A stretch of 64,000 nt of DNA, from positions 186,001-250,000 of the forward strand of contig JACMOC010000014.1 of NCBI GenBank assembly GCA_014378195.1, written 5' to 3'. Below the pieces are notes generated by a model. The model did not search any database. It was not told the origin of the DNA and saw only the letters and a list, made by a program, of their open reading frames with translations. Origin of the DNA: Oligoflexus sp. (GTDB taxonomy: Bacteria > Bdellovibrionota_B > Oligoflexia > Oligoflexales > Oligoflexaceae). The position numbers were made by a program, and so were the translations under genes. Positions 35,533-44,636 of the stretch are shown here, in pieces (the first letter of the stretch is position 1; each line of letters starts with the position of its first letter).

Positions 35533-36243
35533 TCAGTGAGTCACATGGCTCTCACTAAGGTTCACTTCATGATGGCCTTCCGTTGCTGCCGCAGTTCGAG
35601 ACATCACGATCTGACTCAAAGCCATCCCAATTTTTAGGGCACCAATCAATCCACGATAGGGATTTTCTTTGATGTCCTCTTTCAGTGTCGAAACCTGGCT
35701 GGTCGTCACGGTCGATAGTTGTTTCCAGTTGGCGGAGAGGAGCTGAGAGCCTTGGCGAAGCAGATTTTCAAGATCTTCCTGCTCAGGACTGATGAGGTGA
35801 TCGCGCAATTTTTGAATGATATTCTGGAAAGCGTGAATGCTCGTCTGTATGTCGACAAACGCTTCGGGAATCTCGCCTTGCGGAACAGGTGGTTTCATAC
35901 TCGACTGAGCGGACGACGATCCCATGTATCGTTCATTCTCTCCCGGTTCAGGCATCTGAAACTGTGCCCCGAATCCATCGGTCTTCTGCATATTGCGCAT
36001 GCCGGCGTCACGTGGCGAAGACTTGAATCCTTCGAAACTATCACCTAAATTGGGTGAAGAGCCCGTGTAGGATCCCGAAGCAGGATCCTGGTTTTGGTAA
36101 ACTGGATCACGTTTATAATCGAAGTTTTCGGCTTCAGGAATGGACGATGGTTTCGCGTTTGTTTGAATAGGTTGTTTGGCGCGTTGATCAGGCGATCGAG
36201 ATTTTATGGCTTCATTCGGATTGCCGGAGAGGTTCGGTTCCAT
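35533..36243 (-). CDS. DUF883 (ElaB/YqjD)-like protein with long disordered N-terminus
   Basis: The start is ATG 36241-36243 (236 residues) with GGAG 6 bases upstream. The first 120 residues are Pro/Ser/Gln/Gly-rich and probably disordered. A helix follows (about 130-195). Then KENPYRGLIGALKIGMALSQ matches the ENPW-type C-terminal anchor of DUF883 proteins, which tether ribosome- or stress-related helical proteins to the inner membrane in enterics. The hydrophobic anchor here is weak and is followed by a His/Glu-rich tail. Function is unknown. The gene is divergent from katE, which hints at a stress context. Confidence 0.6.
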   Translation of the reverse strand: MEPNLSGNPNEAIKSRSPDQRAKQPIQTNAKPSSIPEAENFDYKRDPVYQNQDPASGSYTGSSPNLGDSFEGFKSSPRDAGMRNMQKTDGFGAQFQMPEPGENERYMGSSSAQSSMKPPVPQGEIPEAFVDIQTSIHAFQNIIQKLRDHLISPEQEDLENLLRQGSQLLSANWKQLSTVTTSQVSTLKEDIKENPYRGLIGALKIGMALSQIVMSRTAAATEGHHEVNLSESHVTH

Positions 36244-36488
36244 CACTAACTCCAAGGTACGTAGTTCGGCTCTCGGGACGAGATCACCCGCAAAATGAAA
36301 GCTAGCACGATATGCTTCATGAAAAAACGCATCGGCATTTCAGACAGCTCATTTAGCCCATAGATTTCAATATCTTAAGAGAAATGGCCCAAACCCAAAA
36401 ACAAGGATTACATAATTCTAGCGGGTGACTCTGGAAAAGCAGTGTGACTATCGTGCGTAGAATCATTGCACTTCACGGAGATAGCTTC

Positions 36489-38666
36489 ATGCCCGTTAAA
36501 GACAAACCGACGCCAAAAACACTTGCCAATCCTAAACTGACTCAACTCGAATCCATTACGCGCACTGCCGCTGGGGAAGCCCTGACGACCAACCATGGTC
36601 TGAAGCTCAGTGACGATCAAACGTCTTTGAAAATAGGGGCCCGGGGTCCGACGCTTTTGGAAGACTTTCATCTTCGCGAAAAGCTCACGCACTTCGATCA
36701 CGAGCGTATTCCGGAGCGCATCGTCCACGCGCGAGGCGTCGGCGCCCATGGCTATTTCCAGGCTTATGAATCCTTGTCCAAATATACCAAGGCAGCTTTT
36801 CTCCAGGATCCTAAAGTTAAAACGCCTGTGTTTATGCGTTTTTCAACCGTTGCAGGGTCACGTGGTTCCACTGATCTCGCGCGCGATGTCCGCGGTTTTG
36901 CCATCAAGTTTTATACAAGCGAAGGCAACTACGATCTTGTGGGCAACAATATTCCGGTGTTTTTCATTCAGGATGCGATGAAATTCCCAGACCTGATTCA
37001 CGCGGTTAAACCAGAACCTCACAATGAGATCCCCCAAGCCGCGTCTGCTCATGATACGTTTTGGGACTTCATCTCGCTCATGCCGGAATCCATGCACATG
37101 ATCATGTGGGTGATGTCGGATCGTGCCATCCCGCGAACGCTCCGTTCCATCCAGGGATTTGGCGTTCATACTTTCCGGTTGATCAACGACAAGGATCAAT
37201 CGGTGTTTGTGAAATTTCACTTCACGCCCAAGCTTGGGCTTCAGTCCGTGCTTTGGGATGAAGCTCTGAAGATATCGGGCGTCAACCCGGATTTCCATCG
37301 CCTTGACCTCTGGGAAAACATTGAAAAGGGTAATTTCCCTGAGTGGGAGATGGGCATCCAGATCGTCACCGAAAAAGAGGCGGATGGATTTGATTTTGAT
37401 ATTCTTGATCCGACCAAACTCATTCCCGAAGAGCTCGTCCCGGTGACCCCGATTGGGAAGCTGGTTCTGAATCGCAATGTCGACAACTTTTTCGCGGAGA
37501 CCGAGCAGGTTGCATTCAACCCGGCTCATCTCGTGCCGGGCATCGACTTCAGCAATGACCCTTTGCTGCAAGGGCGTCTCTTCTCCTATCTCGACACGCA
37601 GCTCAGCCGGCTCGGAAGTCCAAACTGGCAGGAGATTCCCATCAATCGGCCTGTCGCGCCTGTGCGCAACAACCAACGTGATGGCCATATGCGCACTGAT
37701 ATAAATAAAGGCCGCGTATCGTATCAACCGAATACACTCGGCGGGGGTTGCCCCTTCCAAGCCGGCGCCAGGGACGGTGGTTTCACAAGCTTTCCTGATT
37801 TGCAGAGCGGTCCACGCACGCGGGCCCGTGGTCCCAAATTTTTTGATCACTTCAGCCAGGCTCGCCAGTTTTTTATTAGCCAGAATGCAGTGGAACAGGA
37901 TCACATCGTTGATGCCTTGCGGTTCGAATTGAGCAAAGTGGAAACGGTTGCGATTCGTCAACGTATGGTCGGCATGCTCAATCGGGTCGACAAAACCCTT
38001 GCGAGCCGTGTGGCCGAAAACCTCGGTCTCACCGTTGTCGATATTTCGGATACTGATCTCAACCACGGTGTTCCCGCTGATAAAGCTAAGGAATACCAAA
38101 GTTTGCCGACCAACTGGAAGATCAAACCTTCGCCGGCCCTCAGTCTCCATGCGCGTCAAGGAACAAGTATCGCTACGCGCAAGGTCGCAGTGATAGTCGC
38201 TGATGGATTTGTAGAAGCCGACATTTCGACCCTGGTTCGCCTGCTTCGGGCCGAAGGCGCTGAGGCGAACCTTGTTGCGCCTCATCAGGGCAAAGTGAAG
38301 AGTGACAAAGGCACCGAGTACAAGGTTGACTTCACCTTGAACAATTCAACTTCCGTGCTTTTTGATGCGGTATTTGTTACCGGTGGTTCATCGCAGGCCC
38401 TGCAAAAAAATGCGAACGCTTTGCGTTTTGCGGCAGAAGCCTATCGTCATTGCAAACCCGTGGCGATCTCAGCAGATCCAACGTTTATTCGCATGAGCGG
38501 CATTGAAATGTGTCTTCCCAAAGACTTTTCCGGCGACAAAACCAACTACGCGCAGGAAGGCCTGATATACGGCAAGGATGCCAAGTTTCTGAGTGAGAAT
38601 CTGCTTGAATCCATGAAAAAGTACCGCTTCTGGGCTCGCGAAAAACAGGATAATCCGCCGGTCTAA
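36489..38666 (+). CDS. katE: Large-subunit catalase, HPII type
   Basis: The 725-residue haem enzyme breaks down hydrogen peroxide. The catalytic His80 lies in [14 protein letters not shown], the Asn in [13 protein letters not shown], and the haem-ligand Tyr in [14 protein letters not shown]. The C-terminal 150 residues form the DJ-1/PfpI-like domain of clade-2 catalases ([34 protein letters not shown]), which lacks peptidase activity in HPII. The start is ATG 36489 with GGAG 8 bases before it. It is monocistronic, with a terminator at 38681. Confidence 0.96.
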   Translation: MPVKDKPTPKTLANPKLTQLESITRTAAGEALTTNHGLKLSDDQTSLKIGARGPTLLEDFHLREKLTHFDHERIPERIVHARGVGAHGYFQAYESLSKYTKAAFLQDPKVKTPVFMRFSTVAGSRGSTDLARDVRGFAIKFYTSEGNYDLVGNNIPVFFIQDAMKFPDLIHAVKPEPHNEIPQAASAHDTFWDFISLMPESMHMIMWVMSDRAIPRTLRSIQGFGVHTFRLINDKDQSVFVKFHFTPKLGLQSVLWDEALKISGVNPDFHRLDLWENIEKGNFPEWEMGIQIVTEKEADGFDFDILDPTKLIPEELVPVTPIGKLVLNRNVDNFFAETEQVAFNPAHLVPGIDFSNDPLLQGRLFSYLDTQLSRLGSPNWQEIPINRPVAPVRNNQRDGHMRTDINKGRVSYQPNTLGGGCPFQAGARDGGFTSFPDLQSGPRTRARGPKFFDHFSQARQFFISQNAVEQDHIVDALRFELSKVETVAIRQRMVGMLNRVDKTLASRVAENLGLTVVDISDTDLNHGVPADKAKEYQSLPTNWKIKPSPALSLHARQGTSIATRKVAVIVADGFVEADISTLVRLLRAEGAEANLVAPHQGKVKSDKGTEYKVDFTLNNSTSVLFDAVFVTGGSSQALQKNANALRFAAEAYRHCKPVAISADPTFIRMSGIEMCLPKDFSGDKTNYAQEGLIYGKDAKFLSENLLESMKKYRFWAREKQDNPPV

Positions 38667-38680
38667 ACAGAGCAAATCAG

Positions 38681-38706
38681 AAGGCCGCAGGTGTGCGGCC
38701 TTTTTC
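38681..38706 (+). terminator. Terminator after katE
   Basis: The 9-bp stem AAGGCCGCA/TGCGGCCTT with a GGTG loop runs directly into a T run (to 38706). Confidence 0.93.
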
Positions 38707-38936
38707 TCATTCTTACCTCACGTCAGAATAAATCAAGATTTCTGACCCTCGGGCTGTCGACACACGGGCGTGCCTTGGTATAAAAGAAAGGTAAATGACA
38801 GCAAAAGCCGTCTGTAACGGTTTGATTTCTGAACAAATACTGACCATAGATTTAGGTCTTAAAAGTATTTTTGATTAACGTTAAAGCTTAGGAATTTCTA
38901 TTCCGATTCTCTGACTATATCCATTGTCAGGGATTT

Positions 38937-39272
38937 ATGAAAACACTGAGCCACACAGTCTTGAGCTTTATCCTTACAGGGGCCGCCCTTATCCCGGCCG
39001 CGTGTGGTGATATGACTTATGATGGCAAAGCCGATTGGCGACTGCCAACCTTGTACGAACACCAGGAAGCGAATAGTCACGGATTTTATGCTTTGAACAA
39101 TGCCTACTGGAACCCGTTAAGCGATAAGACAGCGAACCCTACTTACTTTACAGCGACAGCTGCCTGGTGGTCGATAGGCGGCATCTTCTATCATTATCTT
39201 GATCAAAATCGGTTTGGCGATAACCCCTCAGGGAATCACCAAGTGGTCTGCGTGAGAAATGACGCCGGCTAA
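38937..39272 (+). CDS. Short DUF1566 (Lcl C-terminal-like) lipoprotein
   Basis: The 111-residue lipoprotein (IPAAC) moves almost at once into GKADWRLPTLYEHQEA, which matches the DWRLPT core of DUF1566. YFTATAAWWSIGGIF and GNHQVVCVRN correspond to the later WSS and VRCVR strands. The domain is known from the C-terminus of Legionella collagen-like adhesin and many secreted proteins. At 111 residues it is close to the bare domain, and the usual opening strands are missing or very short. AGGGA lies just before the ATG at tight spacing. Confidence 0.7.
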   Translation: MKTLSHTVLSFILTGAALIPAACGDMTYDGKADWRLPTLYEHQEANSHGFYALNNAYWNPLSDKTANPTYFTATAAWWSIGGIFYHYLDQNRFGDNPSGNHQVVCVRNDAG

Positions 39273-39279
39273 CGGCGTC
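39261..39279. terminator. Hairpin overlapping stop codon, between convergent genes
   Basis: The stem GACGCCG/CGGCGTC has a GCTAA loop that contains the stop codon of the DUF1566 gene. TGTGCTT follows on the plus strand. The T run is poor, so it is only terminator-like. Confidence 0.45.
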
Positions 39280-39284
39280 TGTGC

Positions 39285-39914
39285 TTACCAACGCAAAGCC
39301 AGTCGGCCCGAAAACCAGCCGACCGTTCCGAGGATAAACAAAGGCAGGGCATGACCAAACATCAGATGGAAAAGCCCATCATTGCCGCAGGCCAAAGGTA
39401 AAAAGGCTGCCGCCGCACTGGTCATCGCAATAGCGACAAGAGCGAAACTCAATTGCGGCTGAGTTGTTGCACCGCGTTTTACCAAACCAAACAATAGCAG
39501 TCCCGGAAGGAGAGAAAACACGAGTATCGAAGTCATGCAGGCGAACGCGTCGTGCGCATCAAACCTGAGACCTGAGGCCTTCATGGATAATGAATGCCAG
39601 ATCATACTCCCTAGCCAGATTAAGATAGAAGAGCCGATCACCTTGAGAGGTGCTCTAGTCCCTGGAATACGGGTAAGTAGCGCACTGCCTGCCGCGATGA
39701 TACCAACCGTGAGGCCAGAGAAGATTTCAAAGTAGTACGACCCCTCACTCAAACGATCAGAAACATCGGGGCGCATGGAATGCCATAACACCCCAAAAAC
39801 CAGAATAAAAAAAGTCGCAACCGCCCAAAAAAAGAGAGGCCTCTGGGACGGCACGATGGAAATCCGTGGTTTTAAATCGCGACTGAGGGATTTTATGAAA
39901 AGATCATCCTGCAT
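39285..39914 (-). CDS. DUF1109/NrsF-type membrane anti-sigma factor
   Basis: The 209-residue protein has six hydrophobic helices after a short polar start, the DUF1109 (NrsF) layout. It overlaps the ECF sigma gene by 11 bases, the usual pairing in which NrsF holds the sigma factor at the membrane. Cys126 and Cys176 lie 50 residues apart. Caulobacter NrsF, as I recall, has two conserved Cys at the same spacing that take part in sensing heavy-metal stress. A signal acting on these Cys is therefore a reasonable inference. Confidence 0.85.
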   Translation of the reverse strand: MQDDLFIKSLSRDLKPRISIVPSQRPLFFWAVATFFILVFGVLWHSMRPDVSDRLSEGSYYFEIFSGLTVGIIAAGSALLTRIPGTRAPLKVIGSSILIWLGSMIWHSLSMKASGLRFDAHDAFACMTSILVFSLLPGLLLFGLVKRGATTQPQLSFALVAIAMTSAAAAFLPLACGNDGLFHLMFGHALPLFILGTVGWFSGRLALRW

Positions 39915-40479
39915 CCGAACCTCCAGGTCTGCTCAGCATAAGACGCATCGCTTTATAAGCGCGATGGGCACTCACTTTAAGCGCCGACTCGCTCATACCC
40001 GTCTCACGCGCGGCCTCCTTAACACTCAAGCCCTGGAGTTTCAGAAGTTCGACAACTTTTTTCTGCTTCTCCGGCAGGTGATCCAGCGCTTGGAGCAACG
40101 ACGCGTCCAGATCCTCATTCGTTCGCGGCTCAGAATAAGTTTCATGATAATCACGGTTGAGGTCTAACTCCTCAAAACGTTTGCCTCTATAAATGCGGCG
40201 GAGCTGGTCAGTAAGGCGAAATCGAACGATGGCGTGGAGCCACGGAAGAAAAGGCCGGGAACTATCATACGTATGACGGGCCCTGTGAATGGCGAGGAGT
40301 ATGTCTTGCGCTAAATCGTCAACCTGGGCCGGATCAACAACCTTCCGTCTCACCGCGTTTTTTACGTAAACCGCAATATCACGCAAAAGGCGCTCGTAGG
40401 CCCTGGTATCTCCGGCCTGTGCCAGCGTCATCAGTCGAGCCCAGTTCTCGTCTTTGGAAATACTTTTCCGCTCAACCAC
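39904..40479 (-). CDS. ECF RNA polymerase sigma factor (SigF/ECF16-like)
   Basis: Region 2 reads AVRRKVVDPAQVDDLAQDILLAIHRARHTYDSSRPFLPWLHAI and region 4 reads LPEKQKKVVELLKLQGLSVKEAARETGMSESALKVSAHRAYKAMR. Both are typical of ECF sigma factors paired with DUF1109 proteins. The start taken is GTG 40477-40479 (191 residues), because AAGGG lies 6 bases upstream; the open frame continues further but without a ribosome site. With the overlapping NrsF-like gene it forms a membrane-signalled regulon switch. Its targets are not evident here. Confidence 0.85.
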   Translation of the reverse strand: MVERKSISKDENWARLMTLAQAGDTRAYERLLRDIAVYVKNAVRRKVVDPAQVDDLAQDILLAIHRARHTYDSSRPFLPWLHAIVRFRLTDQLRRIYRGKRFEELDLNRDYHETYSEPRTNEDLDASLLQALDHLPEKQKKVVELLKLQGLSVKEAARETGMSESALKVSAHRAYKAMRLMLSRPGGSDAG

Positions 40480-40587
40480 AAGCATCCCTTGCTCAAAGTC
40501 TTTATTAAGGAATGCGATCCTAACCCAAGTCGATGAATCTTGTCCTCCCAAGAAGAACAAAATGCCAATGAAGGACCCATCCTAGCC

Positions 40588-40616
40588 TTGTCCCAATCCC
40601 ACCCATCCGCTATAGT
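40588..40616 (+). promoter_or_regulatory. Sigma70-like promoter for the reductase gene
   Basis: TTGTCC, a 17-base spacer, then TATAGT, 33 bases before the start at 40649. It is a good match in sequence, spacing and position. Confidence 0.6.
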
Positions 40617-40648
40617 CCGAGGCCTTGACGACACATAAAGGACGTCTT

Positions 40649-41416
40649 ATGAATGCTCCCGCCCCACGCCGTAAAAAAGGCTGGATGAATCTTGAAGTCA
40701 CTCGCATAGTCGATGAGACCTGGGATACCAAGACTTTTTATTTGGAAGATGCGGTCGATAAAGGCTGTCCTTTTGATTATATTGCCGGCCAATACCTTAC
40801 CTTACGTTTTAATGATATTACGGAACGTCCGGTTGCACGCTCTTATACCATGTCAAGTTCACCAAGCCAGGCCGGATTTTCCGCGCTCACGATCAAAAGG
40901 GTCGAAGGTGGACTTGTCAGCAACTGGATGTGTGATCAGTTGAAAGTGGGCGACACTGTAAAAGCGCTTGGACCCATCGGAAAGTTTTGTTTTGATCCCG
41001 TTAAGTTTCGCCCTCATCTCGTCATGCTGGGAGCCGGTAGCGGTGTGACCCCATTTGTGAGTATGGCTCGCGAGTATGCCGATCGGCTGGGCACACCCGG
41101 GGCACCCGAGAAGATGACCTTGCTTGTGGCCTATCGATCGAAGCTTGATTTGATTTGTTGGGACGACCTCGTCGTTCTCAACAAGGTCCCAGGTGTTTCC
41201 ATCATCACGACTCTCACGCGCGAAGACGCTCGATCAGAGGGGTTTCTTCACGGCCGTCCTGATGATGCGATGTTTCGTGAGCTCCTCAAGGTGACATACG
41301 GAACCAGCAGTTATATGACCTGCGGGCCTGAGGCGATGATGAATCAATTTGTGGATTTTCTAAAAGCGGAGAACATCGCGCCCGAAGACATCCATCTCGA
41401 GTCGTTTGGAAACTAA
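40649..41416 (+). CDS. Ferredoxin/flavodoxin-NADP reductase-family flavoprotein
   Basis: The 255-residue protein has the FAD-binding RSYTMSSSP (64-72), the NAD(P)-binding GAGSGVTPFVSM (128-139), TCGPEAMM and a C-terminal ESFGN. This is the FNR-like two-domain fold with no iron-sulfur domain. It should pass electrons between NAD(P)H and a separate partner such as a ferredoxin, flavodoxin or oxygenase, which is not encoded nearby. The similarity is to the reductase part of CDP-6-deoxy/phenol-hydroxylase-type enzymes as much as to Fpr, so the substrate is open. The start is ATG 40649 with AAGGA 6 bases before it. Confidence 0.85.
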   Translation: MNAPAPRRKKGWMNLEVTRIVDETWDTKTFYLEDAVDKGCPFDYIAGQYLTLRFNDITERPVARSYTMSSSPSQAGFSALTIKRVEGGLVSNWMCDQLKVGDTVKALGPIGKFCFDPVKFRPHLVMLGAGSGVTPFVSMAREYADRLGTPGAPEKMTLLVAYRSKLDLICWDDLVVLNKVPGVSIITTLTREDARSEGFLHGRPDDAMFRELLKVTYGTSSYMTCGPEAMMNQFVDFLKAENIAPEDIHLESFGN

Positions 41417-41567
41417 CAGAAGTTTTCTGTGGTCTCATCGGAAGCGAATGCCTAAGGTGGGATCTCCATTCAACAGCCCAGGCTCATTGCTCCACCACGT
41501 CTTCCTCCCTCCCTGTAGCTTCCTACTGATCAAATAAATCGCACACTTAAAACCTCGACTTTGTAAG

Positions 41568-41596
41568 TTGACAATGATTATCATTTTCGATATTTA
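41568..41596 (+). promoter_or_regulatory. Strong promoter overlapped by a Fur box
   Basis: TTGACA (41568-41573), a 17-base spacer and TATTTA (41591-41596) form a strong sigma70 promoter. The 19-mer GACAATGATTATCATTTTC (41570-41588) matches 16 of 19 positions of the classical Fur box GATAATGATAATCATTATC, and one of the three differences is the central base. Bound Fur would cover the spacer and block polymerase, so the gene at 41710 should be induced in low iron. Confidence 0.88.
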
Positions 41597-41709
41597 ACTG
41601 AGGTCGCTCTTTACTACTTATTTTTGGAATGGATGCCCAGGACTGGGCGTTGCGGATAGTTGCGCGCTTATCAGCCATCACGCACAACCCAAGGATTAAA
41701 GGATATAAA

Positions 41710-42798
41710 ATGAAAAACGAAATGTTCAGGCTTTCTACTTTTGGACTTTTAACGCTGCTTTTTACCGCTGGGTGCGGCGTTGAAGATCATACCCCCTCTC
41801 AGCTTAACGCCTCCGTAAGCCGCACCCTTGAAAAAAACTGGGGCGGAAAAATCGATCTCAGCAAAGAGCATACGATCGAAGATAAAGACTGGGCTGATGG
41901 TTTGAAGGCCACCCGCAGTAGCGTAAAATCTGTCAAACTTGGTGCAGGCGTGATTGCCGGTCTTCAGTTTGGTTCGTCGCTTGCGTTCAACGTAGGACCT
42001 GGACTGGAATTCGCCCAGGTTTTTGAGCGCAGACTGCTCAATACGGTTGGGCTTCTTCGTATGAAGGACCTCAATGGAACTGAAGACGGACGTGGTCTTT
42101 TTGTGGACCCAAACACCGTGGCAGCTCATAACTATATTCACTGTACGGCCGAAAAAGTGATCACTCAGAGCTCCAATCTTTCGCCACAGGCCCATGCCGG
42201 CGTATCCTTCATGGGACTCACTTTGTCGACCGGCGTAGAAGGTGTGCTTAAAGTTGAAGCATCGACAGACTACGCTATGAATAGAGGTTATTATGAAACC
42301 AAAGTCGATATCAAACTCTCCGATATCTTTGATTTCTGCACGGCGGCGGCCATGGAAGATATCGCGCTCCAACACGTTGATCGCATCAATAAAACGGTTA
42401 AGATGAATTTCAAAGACATGGGAAAACTTGAAGATGTGGCGAAGGACGTGGCGCGTGGCAAGAAGGTTAATAATTTTCTTTACGAAGGCATGAAGTTCGA
42501 TTTCGAGATCCGCAAACGAGAATCGAACCTCATCACCTATGAAGTCCACCCCGATACACGGGATGCAGATCCTCGTCTTGAGGTCTCAGTCCACTACAAA
42601 ACAACCGGCGATTTTCAGCGCATCGCGATTGAGTCGATCGACCAGGTTTGCGTCTCGCATTGCGAGACTTACCGTGACGATGACGGTCACAAGCATGGGC
42701 TCCATTCGTACGGGCCACGCGCGACTGTCGATAAAAACAGCCAGGCTATAAAACTCCTCGCTTCCATCTTCACAGCCAGCGCGCTCGCCGAGGACTGA
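41710..42798 (+). CDS. Fur-regulated lipoprotein of unknown function
   Basis: The start is ATG 41710 (362 residues) with AAAGGA 6 bases upstream; in-frame codons before it have no ribosome site. The lipobox is FTAGC (Cys22). The body has Gly-rich amphipathic segments (VKLGAGVIAGLQFGSSLAF, AGVSFMGLTLSTGVEGVLKV) and then a Lys-rich helical part. Near the C-terminus Cys314, His317, Cys318, His327, His329 and His332 sit within 19 residues beside Asp residues, a plausible metal site. I recognise no family. The Fur-box promoter upstream argues for a role in iron acquisition or iron-stress response at the cell surface or periplasm. Confidence 0.8.
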   Translation: MKNEMFRLSTFGLLTLLFTAGCGVEDHTPSQLNASVSRTLEKNWGGKIDLSKEHTIEDKDWADGLKATRSSVKSVKLGAGVIAGLQFGSSLAFNVGPGLEFAQVFERRLLNTVGLLRMKDLNGTEDGRGLFVDPNTVAAHNYIHCTAEKVITQSSNLSPQAHAGVSFMGLTLSTGVEGVLKVEASTDYAMNRGYYETKVDIKLSDIFDFCTAAAMEDIALQHVDRINKTVKMNFKDMGKLEDVAKDVARGKKVNNFLYEGMKFDFEIRKRESNLITYEVHPDTRDADPRLEVSVHYKTTGDFQRIAIESIDQVCVSHCETYRDDDGHKHGLHSYGPRATVDKNSQAIKLLASIFTASALAED

Positions 42799-42830
42799 TC
42801 CCGGCCACGAGGCTTCCGAACACGCGGCCT

Positions 42831-44561
42831 TTACTCCTTGAGTTCGTCGATGTCCGGAAACTCCAGCGTATCAACCCGCGATTCGGCCCAAGAGGCTGGA
42901 TAGTGGGGCTGGGGGAATCCGGTCGTGGAACGGATGGCCGCGATTTTCTCTTCGGCTTTTGTGATCTTCTCGGCGGTGACACCACCCGAGCGCTGCAGAT
43001 AAAGGGTCTGCGATGGATAGGCAAGATCAGTGCCTGCATCGCGTATAATATCCAGGACCCGCAGATTTAAGTCTTCCACGATCGCCAGGTTCTCTTCGTT
43101 GTTACTCGCCCGAATATAAGCAAACAAACCGATCGTAAGTGCACTATCGCCAAAGGCTGTAAATCGCACACGGGCAGGCTCGTTGTAGACCATAGGATGC
43201 GAGAGCATAAGCTCTTTGATTTGCATCAGCAGAAAGCGCATCTGATCGCTCGTGGTATCCTGCCGAACCCCGAGTTGGGCAGCCCATTTGAATTTGTCGC
43301 GCTTTTCAAAATTCTCAAGAGTCATATGAGAAAACTCTGCGTTCGGAATACTAACGAGCGTTCTGTCAAGTGTACGGACTTTTGTCGAGCGCAAGCCGAT
43401 ATCTTCTATCGTGCCCATCGTGTCCCCAAACTTACCGAAATCGCCCACACGCACCGGTTGGTCCATTATGATGGAAATGCCGCCGAAGAGGTTTTCTACT
43501 GTCTTCTGGCCGGCAAGTGCGATCGCCACACCTCCGATGCCGAGGCCGGCGATGATCGCTGTCACATCGAAGCCCAGATTCCGCATGAGAGATATAGCAC
43601 CCAGGACAAAGATCAGAACAGTGATGAGTTTTTGGAGGGGAACCAGCATGGCCGTGGCGTTGTGTTTGCCCTGACGTTCATAGGATAGGCGCCAGAGCTC
43701 CAGGCCGGCTGCTGTGATGCGCAGGGAGAATATACAAAAGCTGATGGTTAGGACTATGGCTTCAAAGTAAGCGAGGTTTTGCCGAAACTCAAGATCGGTA
43801 TCGAGGTAAAGAACCAGAGAGCGAAAGAGAGAGAGGCCCGCAAAGAGTCTGAGTGGCGTCATGAAGCCCATAAAAATCTGGCTGGGGACAGTCACATGCA
43901 GAATCTTGCGCGCAAGGACCTTCATGAGGAAATAGAGGATGTAAGCTATAATCATCGCCGCGAGCACAGAAATCGCGATGATAAGAATCAGTCCGAGGGC
44001 CTGCCAGGCTTTTATGCCGAAAACTTCGTGTTTGACGAGTTGAGGCGGCAGCTTATTTTCAAAACCATTGTTATGAAGAGCCGCCGCTATATCTGGTATG
44101 CGCTCCATGAAATCTGATGAAAAACGCCAGCCTTTGCGGCTTTTGTCCTCTGAATAACGAAGAGTTACCGCCAGGTTATTCCCCTCACCCGTAATCGTTC
44201 CGATTTTTTCTATGTTTGGATCCGGGTTGTCATTCGTATTGCCGGCCGGGTTATTGGAGATCAAGGCGATATCGATATTCCCGCGCTTATTGAGAACCTC
44301 TATGAGATCCTCGATAAGCACGCGCCGTTCTTCGAGACCCGTCCCCTTAGGAAATTCCACGTAGGGAAAAGCTGTGTCGACGTCGCTATTGTTAAGAATC
44401 TCAACAAAACGTTTCATCATGAAACGTGGGGATTCCTTGTTCTCAACTTCCTTGGTCTCAACTTTGGTTGGGGAGAGAAAACCGGGCGCGGAAGAAAAAG
44501 CGGCGCTGGTCGTGAGGGTTCCAGTCAGAAGTAAAAGCGTGGACAGAAAACGAGCGAACAT
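42831..44561 (-). CDS. MscS-family mechanosensitive channel with periplasmic domain
   Basis: The 576-residue protein starts at ATG 44559-44561 behind GAGG. A signal-like N-terminus is followed by a periplasmic domain of about 170 residues, then five hydrophobic segments. The pore helix and beta domain come next: VTAIIAGLGIGGVAIALAGQKTVENLFGGI and MDQPVRVGDFGKFGDTMGTIEDIGLRSTKVRTLDRTLVSIPN. These are classical MscS signatures. The channel should release solutes during hypo-osmotic shock. The extra N-terminal domain resembles that of larger MscK/YbdG-type members but is unassigned. Confidence 0.9.
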   Translation of the reverse strand: MFARFLSTLLLLTGTLTTSAAFSSAPGFLSPTKVETKEVENKESPRFMMKRFVEILNNSDVDTAFPYVEFPKGTGLEERRVLIEDLIEVLNKRGNIDIALISNNPAGNTNDNPDPNIEKIGTITGEGNNLAVTLRYSEDKSRKGWRFSSDFMERIPDIAAALHNNGFENKLPPQLVKHEVFGIKAWQALGLILIIAISVLAAMIIAYILYFLMKVLARKILHVTVPSQIFMGFMTPLRLFAGLSLFRSLVLYLDTDLEFRQNLAYFEAIVLTISFCIFSLRITAAGLELWRLSYERQGKHNATAMLVPLQKLITVLIFVLGAISLMRNLGFDVTAIIAGLGIGGVAIALAGQKTVENLFGGISIIMDQPVRVGDFGKFGDTMGTIEDIGLRSTKVRTLDRTLVSIPNAEFSHMTLENFEKRDKFKWAAQLGVRQDTTSDQMRFLLMQIKELMLSHPMVYNEPARVRFTAFGDSALTIGLFAYIRASNNEENLAIVEDLNLRVLDIIRDAGTDLAYPSQTLYLQRSGGVTAEKITKAEEKIAAIRSTTGFPQPHYPASWAESRVDTLEFPDIDELKE

Positions 44562-44636
44562 CAGACACCTCAAGAAAAGAGCATCTGATACTTATAGTCG
44601 ATTCAAAAAATGCCGGCTAGTTTCTAGACGATAATT

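Noticed and set aside
36858-38285. Open frame of 475 codons on the minus strand opposite katE
   Set aside because: It lies wholly within the catalase gene, whose motifs are certain. The antisense translation shows no domain and has no ribosome site; it follows from codon bias.
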